The notes under the pieces were generated by a model, which had not been told where the DNA came from, did not search any database, and was given only the letters and a program-made list of their open reading frames with translations. Shown here piece after piece: positions 18,618 to 28,279 of a stretch of 64,000 nt of DNA. This DNA comes from Tetramitus jugosus (lineage: Eukaryota > Heterolobosea > Eutetramitea > Acrasida > Vahlkampfiidae): contig OW569350.1 in assembly GCA_937625935.1 (NCBI GenBank), forward strand, positions 558,001 to 622,000. Direction: 5' to 3'. The position numbers were made by a program, and so were the translations under genes. Positions within the stretch are counted from its first letter, which is position 1. Each line of letters begins with the position of its first letter.

Positions 18618-20444
18618 TTATTCGTCATCGGCCAACACACTAAAAGGATTTTGATTGCCTGTTGAAGCGAGTTCCTGCTCATCCTCGTCCTCATCATCTT
18701 CTTCATCCTCGTTGGTTTCTTCATCGGCTTCTTCCCCGTCACTATCAATCTCATATGTTTCTTCGTTGTCACTGTCTTTATAATAGTCGGCTGACATTGC
18801 TTCTTCCATGTCCAGTCGTTGATGTTGTTGTTCAATTTCCAGCAAATCAATCTCATCTGTCTCTACCTTCCTCTCAGGTAATCGGCCGGCTGGAGGATCG
18901 AATGCAAGAAGCACTGGGAAGCCATAAAGTGTTTCTCTGAGAATCTCATTGGCAGCACGGTAAACATCAGGTCTAGCCATTCTTGTGGTAACGTAGCCTC
19001 TCTTCAACGCATACGCAACACAAATGCCCCAAGCACTCCATTCTTCAAATCCTTCGTCCTTTGGCAGTTGTAGCTTGTATATCTTTTCGAGAGCAACTCG
19101 CTCAGCCAAGTACTGGATTGCTGAGTATGGTTCTCTCACTTGTGCAATTGGGAAAATACCACAGAGTACCTGCAAAGATTTTGGCATGTCAGTTGCAGGG
19201 AACACTAAGCCAGGAGAGTCACACAATCGAATGTGCTTTCCGACAAAGTATGTCTGGAAGTGCTTGGTATGTCCAGGTGTGTAACTGGCACTGACAACAG
19301 TCTTTCCGACCAATCCATTCAACAGACAGCTCTTGCCCGTGTTTGGATGACCAATTAATCCAAGTGTAATCACGTTTTCACCAGTCTTCTTCAGTCTTTC
19401 AAGTTGTTCCTTTTCATTCTTCTTTGTGACCAACTCCGATTGTTGTTCATCCTCATCTTCTTCGTCACTTTCACTTTCATAGACACCAGATCCCGTTGCC
19501 TCCTTTAGCTTTTCATTGGCTCGATCAATCAACTCCTTCCAATACTGTGGCACGTTTGGCTTGCCTGGAATCTCAATATCCTTGCACGCACTCCAAATCT
19601 TGTGCACCAAATGATAATCCACTTGCTTTTTCCTTCGTCGAGTCTTCTTCTCCTTCTCGTCATGCACAGCAGAAGTATACGTAGAGAACGCAACAACCTT
19701 CAACAATGGATAGTGCTCTGAAAAGTACTGAATCCATTTCTGAGTCTGTTCCTCACCAACCAAATCACACTTGTTCAACACAAACACCAACGGTTTCTTG
19801 TGATACTCTGTCACATAGCGGTACAATGACTGAGGAAAGTGAAACAATGGATGACGAATGTCAGCCACCAACAAACAAATATCAGACAACTCAATCACTC
19901 TCCACAATTGTCTCCAAACGTTCAAATTGTGTTCAAAATGATTCAAGTGCAACCTCGAATACTTTTTGTAAATATTTTCCAAGTACTTGTTAAAATAAAT
20001 TTCTTCTCGTTTTTCGAGCATGGTCGAATCCATGTCTCTGTTCCACTCTGGTCTCACAGGCATGTCCAACGACGTGTATTCAATCTCACCAGTCAAACTC
20101 TCCTTGTTGTCTTCCGATGGACTTGTTCTCTTGAGAGGCAACCTAGACTGACGAATTCGTTCATCAATCAAGTCTTGTGATTCCTTTTCGAAAAACGTTC
20201 GCAATTTACTCTTCTTGTCCGTCACAGATGAAATCATGTTACTACCACTGCTGCCAACATTAGCAGATGATGCACTTGTTGTATCATTTGGATCCTTTTT
20301 GATAATGGTAGTTGTGGTAGCTGTGGGTCTGTACTCTGGTTCATTCCAATCCCATTCACCAGTGTTTTTGGCGCGTTTTTTTTCTCGTTTTTCTTGTAGT
20401 TGCTTCTTTTTACTTGCGTTTCCAAATGGTTTTTTTCTGGTCAT
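18618..20444 (-). CDS. GNL1: GNL1-like circularly permuted GTPase
   Basis: A 608-residue GTPase of the YlqF/YawG group in which the G motifs are permuted. The G4 motif NKCD (about residue 225) comes first, then G1 GHPNTGKS (about 365), a G2 Thr in YTPGHTKHFQT and G3 DSPG (about 407). The N-terminus MTRKKPFGNASKKKQLQEKREKKR resembles the basic start of animal GNL1. Relatives (Lsg1, Nog2, GNL3) act in large ribosomal subunit maturation or export, which is the likely role. The C-terminus is strongly acidic (about residues 545-595). Start ATG 20444 is clear. The first ATG of F-box copy 1 lies 232 bp away on the other strand. Confidence 0.9.
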   Translation of the reverse strand: MTRKKPFGNASKKKQLQEKREKKRAKNTGEWDWNEPEYRPTATTTTIIKKDPNDTTSASSANVGSSGSNMISSVTDKKSKLRTFFEKESQDLIDERIRQSRLPLKRTSPSEDNKESLTGEIEYTSLDMPVRPEWNRDMDSTMLEKREEIYFNKYLENIYKKYSRLHLNHFEHNLNVWRQLWRVIELSDICLLVADIRHPLFHFPQSLYRYVTEYHKKPLVFVLNKCDLVGEEQTQKWIQYFSEHYPLLKVVAFSTYTSAVHDEKEKKTRRRKKQVDYHLVHKIWSACKDIEIPGKPNVPQYWKELIDRANEKLKEATGSGVYESESDEEDEDEQQSELVTKKNEKEQLERLKKTGENVITLGLIGHPNTGKSCLLNGLVGKTVVSASYTPGHTKHFQTYFVGKHIRLCDSPGLVFPATDMPKSLQVLCGIFPIAQVREPYSAIQYLAERVALEKIYKLQLPKDEGFEEWSAWGICVAYALKRGYVTTRMARPDVYRAANEILRETLYGFPVLLAFDPPAGRLPERKVETDEIDLLEIEQQHQRLDMEEAMSADYYKDSDNEETYEIDSDGEEADEETNEDEEDDEDEDEQELASTGNQNPFSVLADDE

Positions 20445-20675
20445 GTTGTTTTTTTGATTTTTTGGTTATGTACAATATGTTGTAGTGATCGATCTGCTTT
20501 TTTGTTTTCTTTGTTGTTGTTCTCTCGGGTGTGATCACAAGGGATTTTTTTTCTTCTTGTTTGATCTCGCGCCTTCAATGATTTGCATGAAAGTTGTTCA
20601 TGGACAGGATTTTCGAGATTGAAGTTCAGGCTATCGATAAAAAAAGAAGATGAGTAACTTATTCGATTGAGGAAA

Positions 20676-21755
20676 ATGTGGTGCACATCTGATGATGAAT
20701 TTTATTGCATTTTATTGTTCTGTCCATTGACTCAGTTGGCTCAATTGAGATTGGTATGTCAAGAGTGGAATGGAATCATTTCACATGGACTTCATTCCAA
20801 TGCCATCTGGAAGCCATTTTATCAAAAGATGATTGCCTGTGCTGCACAAACTGCACAACAGCCAACAAATGATGATAATGGTGATGATGGTGATGGAGAA
20901 GAAGAAGAAAAGTGTTGCAATGAGGGAAATGAAGAAAACAAGCAAGAAGAAGAGAAAGAACAACAGTTGAAGATGAGTCATTACTTTAACATGTTTTATC
21001 GATTGATGAATGAGCTTCCTGTTCTATTGGACGAAACACTCATTGATCAGAAAGCCAAAGATACATTTCATTCGATTGAGAAAAGTGAATGGAAAGTGAG
21101 TTCGTATTACATTGATGATGAACTTAGGGGAGTTCGTGTCAAGATGTTCAAGGTGAACGATGCAATGAAGAAGAGTGGAGAGTTAATGGGTGAAGAAATG
21201 CATCGCGTTTGTGTGATTCGAAGTCTCTTGTGTGAAAATGAACACAATGTGTTGTTGAGTGATGATATTCAGATAGGGTACAAAAGAGACTTTACAGAAA
21301 TACCGCTCTATCGTCTGTGTCATGCTACATTGCACTCCAAGCTTCCACGACACTCGTTTGTGCCAACCAAGAAAAAGAATTATTTGGATGAAGATTACGA
21401 GTATGAAGAAGTTGGAATCTCTCCGAGTATGGGCTCGAACATTGACGAGATGGTGCCATTTGTTCACCAGGATAAAATCTCTGAATCTGGCGAGCATATG
21501 GAAAGTGGGAAAATTGAAGAATATTTGAGTCAACTCTTTTATACTGTATTGCCTTGGGATGACTCGAACTTTATTTCAAAGAGTGATGTTACAGAGTTGT
21601 TCAGGTACAAGACGGAGGATGAATATGGATTTGCACCCAGATTCTTCAATGCATCTATGCGGTGGTATCACCTTCTCAAGATTACGACACTCTATTGCCC
21701 GCGAATTTCCACCATCGCGGTGGTAATGATGCTTCGGCATGAAACAGTTTGGTAA
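20676..21755 (+). CDS. F-box-like protein, duplicate copy 1
   Basis: A 359-residue protein with an N-terminal F-box-like segment (DDEFYCILLFCPLTQLAQLRLVCQEWNGII, residues about 6-35) that may bind Skp1. An acidic, low-complexity stretch (EEEEKCCNEGNEENKQEEEKEQQ) and a C-terminal body without recognised domain follow. The frame runs 5' to TTG 20667 but the first ATG is 20676. A second copy lies inverted at 33676-34731; most residues are identical, with small indels in the acidic stretch and in the KKKNYLDEDYEYEE part. Similarity stops close to both ends of the coding sequence. Probably a member of a multi-copy family. Confidence 0.75.
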   Translation: MWCTSDDEFYCILLFCPLTQLAQLRLVCQEWNGIISHGLHSNAIWKPFYQKMIACAAQTAQQPTNDDNGDDGDGEEEEKCCNEGNEENKQEEEKEQQLKMSHYFNMFYRLMNELPVLLDETLIDQKAKDTFHSIEKSEWKVSSYYIDDELRGVRVKMFKVNDAMKKSGELMGEEMHRVCVIRSLLCENEHNVLLSDDIQIGYKRDFTEIPLYRLCHATLHSKLPRHSFVPTKKKNYLDEDYEYEEVGISPSMGSNIDEMVPFVHQDKISESGEHMESGKIEEYLSQLFYTVLPWDDSNFISKSDVTELFRYKTEDEYGFAPRFFNASMRWYHLLKITTLYCPRISTIAVVMMLRHETVW

Positions 21756-21863
21756 GCATGTAAAAACATTAACAGAAGTTAAATCTTCAGAGAAATTCAT
21801 AAACATTCCACCAATTTGGCGGATTCTTACATTGTATTCTTTACTTTGGTTTATGTGCGACAA

Positions 21864-24134
21864 CTAGAGACAAGGCTCATTTGCAGGGGGGATCGTTTCA
21901 AGCATCTTTTTAGCCTTCTTCAATTCCAATTGACGGAACAGTTTGAGCGTGTTTTGATGTCTTTCATTGGGAGAGAACTTCTTGAGAGAACAAAGTGCAG
22001 CTTGTATACCTCTCAAGTATTCGTTCTTCCTTGAGTTTTTGATACCTTTCTGTGCTGCTCTCTCTTGAACACCACGGGAGAGTTCACTGAGTGTTGAGTT
22101 CTCAAACATTGCATACACATCGTTAATGTGTCCGAGTGTCCGATTGATCCTGCTCTGGGTGCTGTTCATAATCTGATGAACATACAACCAAGCATTTCCT
22201 TCTTCGATTGGATCTATGTCGTGCTGCAAGCTCATTTGAGTCAACACTCTATTGTCAATCGAGTACTGATGGTTGACATCATCATATGTGATTGAGAATC
22301 TGATCAAATCAAACACGGCATCATGGACATCACTCGGTAGTTGACCCTCGTTTGTATAGTAGCAATTCAAGGTATCTCTTCTGAACCATTGTAAGTGCTC
22401 AAGTCTATGGATCATTGGGTAATAGTAAATGAATCTCCTACTGTATGTTTCATTGTTTTGTTCAATTGAAAACTCCAATGCTCTCAACTCAAACGGATCT
22501 TCTGAATCACTCAATTCGTGCGGTATTAGATCAGCAATAAGTGATTGAATCATTGATTTGACTTCAGGCACCATTACTTCGTATGAAAATGGAACCGATT
22601 TCTCAATCAATGGAAGAAATATTCGCTTCGTGAGAAACATGGCACAAAGTTGCCAATTCAACTGCTGTTGATCTAAAAGCTCAATAATCTCAGACCGACA
22701 TAATTCTCTCCAATCTGATCCATCGCTTATTACTTGCGTAATGGACCGTATATTGAGATCCACTGAGAATTCATTCTTTCTGTACTCAAAAATATAAGAG
22801 TATTGATTGTCTCTCGGTTCACAATATCCAAGTTTCCTCCAATCAATCCAAAAGGTTTCTGCAATGTCAATTGATCCATTATTGCTGCTGTGGTTTTCTG
22901 TTACTTCCTCAACTCTCCATTGTTCTCCATTCCAGAACATTAGGAACAAATGTGCATTCTTATAAGCTCGATAGCAATGTATTGTGCTTTCATGTGGATA
23001 ATCTGCTCTTCCATATCTGGTATTACCTTCATAGGAAGGAATAGTTACCTCGTGAGGTACAGGTAAGCTCATTGCCTCCATCTTAATCTGATTATTTCTT
23101 TTTGACAGGATCATACCGTTGCAGATATTTACCATAGGATGCTCGCTTTTCGTTTCATGACCATCTGCAAAGAGTTGATAAAAACGTTGTTGTTCATTGT
23201 TAGAGGCAAGTTCCTTGATATGAACCGAGAAGTACGTCGTTAAGTCATGAATATTGCCCCTGACAAATGACTGCAAATGAATCAAGGAATTAGCATCTGA
23301 ATACAATCCATCATTGGTTGTTTTGTGTTGCGCCAATTGTGTAAACTCTTCCAGTGATTGGCTCAACTGCTTCTCAAACAATTGTTGATATTCGGAATGA
23401 ATCTGTTGCAGAGAGTATTCGCTCTGATTCTGAGCCATTCTCATCACCAAGTAATGCATGTCGTTACCTACTGTATAGTCATATATTCTATGATTATGTT
23501 CCTTGTTCGCCAATTGTATCGCCCAATTCAAGTATCGAAACGTATACACAAACAACTTTCTGCCCTTGCTCAAATCGTTCTCCTTCACAATTCTGTTATA
23601 TGCCTTTTGCCATGTTCTTGCAATCTCATTCAATACGCTTTCTCTCAGTTTTGGCATTCTCAATGTAAATGACTGCACTACACTGAGATCATTATGATAT
23701 TGATTGAATGGAAAACAGCATTCATTCTTCCAAAAGTGTTCATGGTTTGGATCCATGTTCGAAAACATGGCAAACAACACCCAAATGCAATGCTCGTGCA
23801 ACAAATCCATAAATACTTCATAACTATACACACTTACATTATATAGATCCCTACATTCGATCATTAATCTTCTGTACTGTCGCCTAGAGTTCACCAAGAA
23901 GCCTTCCATCTCACACTTTGAGAACTCTTCTTCTTGTGATGCCAGTTGAAGCTTCGTGTAATCTGAAATTTCTTTCTCTAGATCAGCCAAGTAATTCCTT
24001 TCATCTGGCTTCAAAACAACCAGGACATCATAGTCGGAATCTGGCAAATGTGTTCCATAGATTCTCGATCCAAACAAGAAAACGTTCTGAACTTTGGTAG
24101 GATCAATCCGAACAGTATCAAAAAATTCGTTCAT
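21864..24134 (-). CDS. Nucleotidyltransferase-fold protein, 756 residues
   Basis: The first ATG is 24134 (MNEFFDTVRIDPTKV); the frame extends further only through TTG. Residues about 20-45 (VFLFGSRIYGTHLPDSDYDVLVVL) carry the minimal nucleotidyltransferase signature, G-S followed by D-x-D, of the DNA polymerase beta superfamily. A third carboxylate could not be assigned with confidence. The rest is helical and unrecognised, with a Trp-rich middle (ETFWIDWRKLGYCEP) and a C-terminal basic helix (QLELKKAKKMLE). It may transfer a nucleotide to RNA, protein or a small molecule; the substrate is unknown. Intact and intronless. Confidence 0.65.
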   Translation of the reverse strand: MNEFFDTVRIDPTKVQNVFLFGSRIYGTHLPDSDYDVLVVLKPDERNYLADLEKEISDYTKLQLASQEEEFSKCEMEGFLVNSRRQYRRLMIECRDLYNVSVYSYEVFMDLLHEHCIWVLFAMFSNMDPNHEHFWKNECCFPFNQYHNDLSVVQSFTLRMPKLRESVLNEIARTWQKAYNRIVKENDLSKGRKLFVYTFRYLNWAIQLANKEHNHRIYDYTVGNDMHYLVMRMAQNQSEYSLQQIHSEYQQLFEKQLSQSLEEFTQLAQHKTTNDGLYSDANSLIHLQSFVRGNIHDLTTYFSVHIKELASNNEQQRFYQLFADGHETKSEHPMVNICNGMILSKRNNQIKMEAMSLPVPHEVTIPSYEGNTRYGRADYPHESTIHCYRAYKNAHLFLMFWNGEQWRVEEVTENHSSNNGSIDIAETFWIDWRKLGYCEPRDNQYSYIFEYRKNEFSVDLNIRSITQVISDGSDWRELCRSEIIELLDQQQLNWQLCAMFLTKRIFLPLIEKSVPFSYEVMVPEVKSMIQSLIADLIPHELSDSEDPFELRALEFSIEQNNETYSRRFIYYYPMIHRLEHLQWFRRDTLNCYYTNEGQLPSDVHDAVFDLIRFSITYDDVNHQYSIDNRVLTQMSLQHDIDPIEEGNAWLYVHQIMNSTQSRINRTLGHINDVYAMFENSTLSELSRGVQERAAQKGIKNSRKNEYLRGIQAALCSLKKFSPNERHQNTLKLFRQLELKKAKKMLETIPPANEPCL

Positions 24135-24460
24135 CGATAGAGATCTAATGAGGATAATTCTTGTGTGTCCGTTCTTGTTTTTCTTTGACCCAAGGTTTGT
24201 CTGCAAGATCAATTTGCATTCTAGTTCTTGTTCTTGTTCGTACTTGCACTTCTATTGATTGTGTTTCTCCGAGATATCTCTCAACGTAAAAATAGTCCCC
24301 AATGAATCAACGACATCAGGGTGTTGATCTGTCTCTGATGGATGCACATTGAAAACGAAAACTGATCAAGAAGCAGAAAAGAAGAAGAACTGAATTTCTA
24401 TTTGCTGAGAAACCTCAACAACTATTGTAACAGTGTATTGCTTTGTATCACACGAACAAA
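24135..24460. promoter_or_regulatory. Divergent intergenic region
   Basis: The 326-bp shared 5' region between the nucleotidyltransferase-like and SDR genes. No RNA gene or distinctive element seen. Confidence 0.35.
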
Positions 24461-25459
24461 ATGATATTCTTTTGTTTTGTACTGCTCTTGTTGGTCACTG
24501 GCACCATCACTCTCATGTACCTTAACTATTTTAAGCCTTCTACGATTGATCCAAAGGGAAAGGTCATTCTTGTGACTGGAGCTGCTGGAGGTATTGGTAG
24601 TCAATTGGTCAATGATTTGTCTGCCAGGGGATGTGAGGTCATTGCCTGTGACATCAATGCAGATCGATTGAAGGAACTGTATGAAAACAGATCGAATGTC
24701 TATGTAGAGCAGGCGGATGTGACCAATGTGAAACAGATTGAAGAATTGGGGAAAAGAGTGAGACAATTGCTCAACGACAAGGGAAAGGAGTTGTTTGGTT
24801 TGGTGAACAATGCCGGTATTGGACCTACTGAATCGTCTTCGCTCGTGGATAAGTCCGAGGAACAAATGATGAAGATGATCAATATCAACTTGTTGGCTGC
24901 TCATCGATTCGTCAAGGAGTTCTATCCAATCATGACTCGATTGCAGGACAATGTACAGAAAACTGCCCAGCAACGAAATAAGTTTATTGGTGGCTCCATT
25001 GTGAATATTAGCTCTGTTCTAGCTACTACATTCCCTGGTTTCATTAGCTTCTATCCAACTACCAAGGCTGCCCTCGCTTGCTATAGTGACTCTCTGAGAA
25101 GAGAATTGAGATTTAAGAAGGTCCGTGTATCATACATTCAACCTGGAGCGATTCAAACACCTATTTGGACACCGCCCGCCATTGAAAGTAACTCTGAGTA
25201 TGTCAAGGAACTCGTTGTCGTAGCCTTAGCACAAAAGAGACTCCATGAGTTGAAGAAACAACCTCCTTCAGTTGTCTCTGACTGTATCATCAAATGTTTG
25301 TTCACTATTAGAAATTGCGGATATGATGGAATTGAGTCCATGATTGCTGAGAGAGATTGGTTCAAATACCTGGGCTACAAGTTCTTGCCCCTGATGCCGA
25401 CCTGGGTGAATGAGTGGTACTTTAGACAGATCGAACAACCATGGTTCATCCTAGGATGA
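24461..25459 (+). CDS. Membrane-anchored short-chain dehydrogenase/reductase
   Basis: A 332-residue SDR. The first ATG is 24461; the frame extends six codons 5' through TTG only. The N-terminal hydrophobic segment (IFFCFVLLLLVTGTITLMYL) would anchor it in the ER membrane. Then come the cofactor site VTGAAGGIG, the Asp of VIACDINADRL, which favours NAD(H), the structural NNAG motif, the catalytic Ser in VNISSV and the YxxxK in FYPTTKAAL. After the catalytic Lys comes IQPGAIQTPIW, the usual PG motif. The layout matches retinol/steroid dehydrogenases of the RDH/HSD11/HSD17 type; the substrate in an amoeba cannot be told. Confidence 0.88.
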   Translation: MIFFCFVLLLLVTGTITLMYLNYFKPSTIDPKGKVILVTGAAGGIGSQLVNDLSARGCEVIACDINADRLKELYENRSNVYVEQADVTNVKQIEELGKRVRQLLNDKGKELFGLVNNAGIGPTESSSLVDKSEEQMMKMININLLAAHRFVKEFYPIMTRLQDNVQKTAQQRNKFIGGSIVNISSVLATTFPGFISFYPTTKAALACYSDSLRRELRFKKVRVSYIQPGAIQTPIWTPPAIESNSEYVKELVVVALAQKRLHELKKQPPSVVSDCIIKCLFTIRNCGYDGIESMIAERDWFKYLGYKFLPLMPTWVNEWYFRQIEQPWFILG

Positions 25460-25793
25460 ACATACAAACAGAGTGGTACAATATTCCGTGAAATAAAATC
25501 TGTGTGCCATGCTCAAGCAAATCTGGTGGATAAAGTTTGCAGATTCGTAGAAGGCCTGACGGGCAGACCGCATCTTTTCTCCTCTGAGGCGGTTAATTGT
25601 TTTTTGTAAAACTCTCATCGGGATAAAGAGTTGAGCTGTCTTTGAAGCGGCAACCGCAGGAGCTGAGCGCGCGGTGAATCCCCGTTGGGCACACGCATGC
25701 AACACCCACACACAAAAACTACTGAGGAAAAAAACAAACGAACTCCAAGCACCCTCTCTCAAACACAACATCCCTTTTACATTACTCAACAAA
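25460..25793. promoter_or_regulatory. Intergenic region upstream of spliced mitochondrial protein gene
   Basis: 334 bp with GC-richer sequence around 25560-25690 and a CA-rich leader just before ATG 25794. No gene seen. Confidence 0.3.
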
Positions 25794-26586
25794 ATGAACG
25801 CAAGACTCTTAGCTTCTTCCATGAGAATGGCCAACAAGAAGGCTCTCTTGGCTCGTGTCTCCCAAAACAACAAGCTTTTCATTGTACCAGTTGCTCCAAA
25901 GCAAGCTGTTCGTTTCTTCCAATCCCCAAAGAAGGCTGAAGAAGCTGGATACATTGATACATTGGTTGGTGTCTATGAAGACCCTGCTTATGGATTGGAC
26001 TTGAAGCCTGATGAGTGGAGAGAAGGTCAAGCTTTCCATTATGTTGCTGAATTTGGTATCATGATTGTTTCTGTGCCTGGCATCATTGTTGCCACCTTGT
26101 GTGCTTCCTTCTTGGCTTGGTATACATTCTTTGACAGCCAAACTTCGTATGTATCACAGGTTGCATGTGTGTGTGTGATTGTTCACCATTTTACTGGTGA
26201 ATATTTTTTTTTGGACATTTCATTTTTGCCGCAAGAATTTTTTCTGACAAGACGCGTGTTTCATTTTTATTTTCCTATGTTACTGGCTGGTGGTGATTCA
26301 ATTTGGCGCACATTCTCATTTACAGTGTCTTCAGAAACAATCCACATCCATACTTTGCTATCAACAACGGTATGGACCTCCATCAAACCAGAAATCCAAT
26401 CTGGAGCTGGGCATGGCCATTTGGTCCTCACTCTGACTTGAAGGTTAGATTCTACTATGAAATTCAAGACGCAATGTATGTAACAAACACAAGATATTTT
26501 TTTGTGCTTGCATTTTCAGATTTGCTAACACAGGACCACCACTATCTTGTATCACACACAGTGAGAGAAAGCAGAAGATGAACTAA
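25794..26586 (+). CDS. Mitochondrial single-pass membrane protein, possibly cytochrome c oxidase subunit VIa-like (spliced)
   Basis: Exons 25794-26146, 26326-26475 and probably 26520-26586. Introns start GTATGT and GTATGT; the first ends TTTACAG, the second TTTTCAG. The N-terminus (MNARLLASSMRMANKKALLARVSQ...) is Arg-rich without acids, like a mitochondrial presequence. A single helix (FGIMIVSVPGIIVATLCASFLAWY) is followed by NNPHPYFAI...NPIWSWAWPFGPHSDLKVRF. The order helix-with-PG, then aromatic/Pro segment resembles COX VIa (ALPGVAVS..., PWGDGNHTLF), but the match is loose. The last exon is uncertain: other AG acceptors downstream, and a possible further intron (GTGAGA...TTCAG at 26561-26599), give different C-termini. 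Exons 1 and 2 are solid. Confidence 0.6.
26147..26325 (+). other. Intron 1 (179 nt)
   Basis: GTATGT donor, TTTACAG acceptor, phase 2. It carries TG-rich and T-rich sequence. Removal joins YTFFDSQTS to VFRNNPHPYF in frame. Confidence 0.75.
26476..26519 (+). other. Intron 2 (44 nt, probable)
   Basis: GTATGTAAC donor and CATTTTCAG acceptor. Later AG sites are possible alternatives, so its end is less certain than its start. Confidence 0.55.
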
Positions 26587-26936
26587 ATTACTCTTCAGGG
26601 ACGAATTCATGACAAGTTTTTTTTTGAATTTGAATGAAGGATATTTATTGTATGGTTGAATGGTTGTTTCTCAAATGATTACCGAATGTTTTCTCCCGCG
26701 TTCTTGTCTTTTTGAGCGACGTGTTTATTTTGTCGTTTATTTGTTTGTAGAGCTTTGCATGGAATCGTTCTTGTTCGCCACACAATGTCTCTTCATGTTC
26801 ACTTCTTGGTGTTCTTCTAACCAACGATGCGATTTCCACACAATCGTTTTTGCATTTTAAAATGCAACACATTTGCGCAAGATAATAATTAATTGAACCT
26901 AGATTGCATTTCGCGTTTCTGTGCATGCAAAAGTTG
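26587..26936. other. Convergent intergenic region, no gene seen
   Basis: The 3' flanks of the spliced membrane protein and sirtuin genes. A minus-strand frame here has no recognisable content. Confidence 0.35.
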
Positions 26937-28108
26937 TTACGAGGTGCCGCGATTTTTCTTTGAATATTCTATTGCCTTTTCCTCCTGTTCCATGTCGTCT
27001 CGTATACTCACTGGAGGATAACACCACAATCGATAGCTATTCGTTCGTAGCTTACTGCTCTTCAAAACTTTGCGATACAGTTCTGGCAACGTCTTTTCAC
27101 ATGGGCCCAGAATATGCTTGACATACTTGTTGCGACCACCACAAAACGAAACACAATCCTTTGTCGTCACATTAAAATTGTAAAACATTTTCTGTTTTCC
27201 GTTCTGGTTGGACCGACTGTCCACTCGTCCAATAATCTCCTGCGTCACACCGACAGACATGCTCGTTCCCACAAAAATGATCACATCTGCCTCATCAATC
27301 CACTTGAGACACTTGTGCCACTGATAGAAATCATGACTCTCATACAATTCATCAAACAACAACACCTGAGGCAAGCACGGTGCCTTACAATTCGGACACA
27401 TGGGCGTCTTTTCAATCACCAAATTTCCATCGGTGAATTTTGTGCCTTTTTTTGGACAACAATCCCGCTCTAGCTCAATCCCGCCAATGGACTCCCGCTG
27501 ACTGTAGCGACAATTTTTCCGATAGCACTTGTAGAGACCGAGTCGACCATGCACTTCGACCAATGTGTTATTCTTGAGTGACGTTTTAGAATGGAGTCGA
27601 TCCACGTTCTGCGTAATGACACGTGCATTATGAACGAGTTGACAAATGTGAGCAATGGCATAGTGACCTGCATTCGGTTTCGCCGTATAGTACTCTGGTC
27701 GCTCATGCGTGTGCAACCAAAATTCATTGTACCATTTGAGTTCATTGCTCGTAAACATTTTTCTCGTTCCCCATTCGAGCACAAAATTCTGAATTCGGAT
27801 CCGAATTCATGCACGCACACATGTGTGAGTCACTTGTTCAAGTCACAAAAAAAAAAGCAAAGTGAGACAATGTTGAAAGAGAGACATACGTTCCAAACAG
27901 AACCCTTCTCTGAACGATAGGTACTGATACCACTGGCCACAGATAGTCCAGCACCCGTCACAAACAGTACATTCTTACCAGAGGAGAGATCATTGGCCAG
28001 GGTGTTGAGATTTTTGATGGTGGAGACTGAGAATTGAAAATCAGATTTACTATGGTTTTTGTTGTTATTGGTGTTGTTCAGTAGTGGTGGTGGTGGTAGT
28101 TGACTCAT
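26937..28108 (-). CDS. Sirtuin (Sir2-family NAD-dependent protein deacylase), spliced
   Basis: Exon 1 28108-27890, exon 2 27788-26937, about 356 residues. The 101-nt intron has a GTATGT donor and a GAATTCAG acceptor; the junction reads [17 protein letters not shown], matching the family's GLW...G sequence. Motifs: [14 protein letters not shown] (NAD binding, residues about 53-66), TQNVDRLH, catalytic His in EVHG (about residue 152), and [10 protein letters not shown]. The zinc module has C-x4-C ([10 protein letters not shown]) and CPNCKAPC but is enlarged by about 30 residues ([23 protein letters not shown]) between the Cys pairs. The N-terminus is Pro/Asn-rich without a clear targeting signal, so cytosolic or nuclear action is likely. 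Substrate class (acetyl or longer acyl) is unknown. Confidence 0.9.
27789..27889 (-). other. Intron (101 nt) in sirtuin gene
   Basis: GTATGT donor right after SVWN and a GAATTCAG acceptor. It contains a T run and an alternating ATTCGGATCCGAAT palindrome just before the acceptor (27792-27805). Confidence 0.75.
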
Positions 28109-28279
28109 GTTTTTGTTTTTTTATGGCGATGTGCTGCTTTTTTGGTTCAGACATGATGCTGGAAGAAGAAAAGGTAGCAGCGTATTTTCCCGATAGGTTT
28201 TATTGACTGCAGATATTCAAACAATACCGAATGACTTAAGTGCACACAAGAAGGAAAAGATGAAGCGAATACTCTCAAA

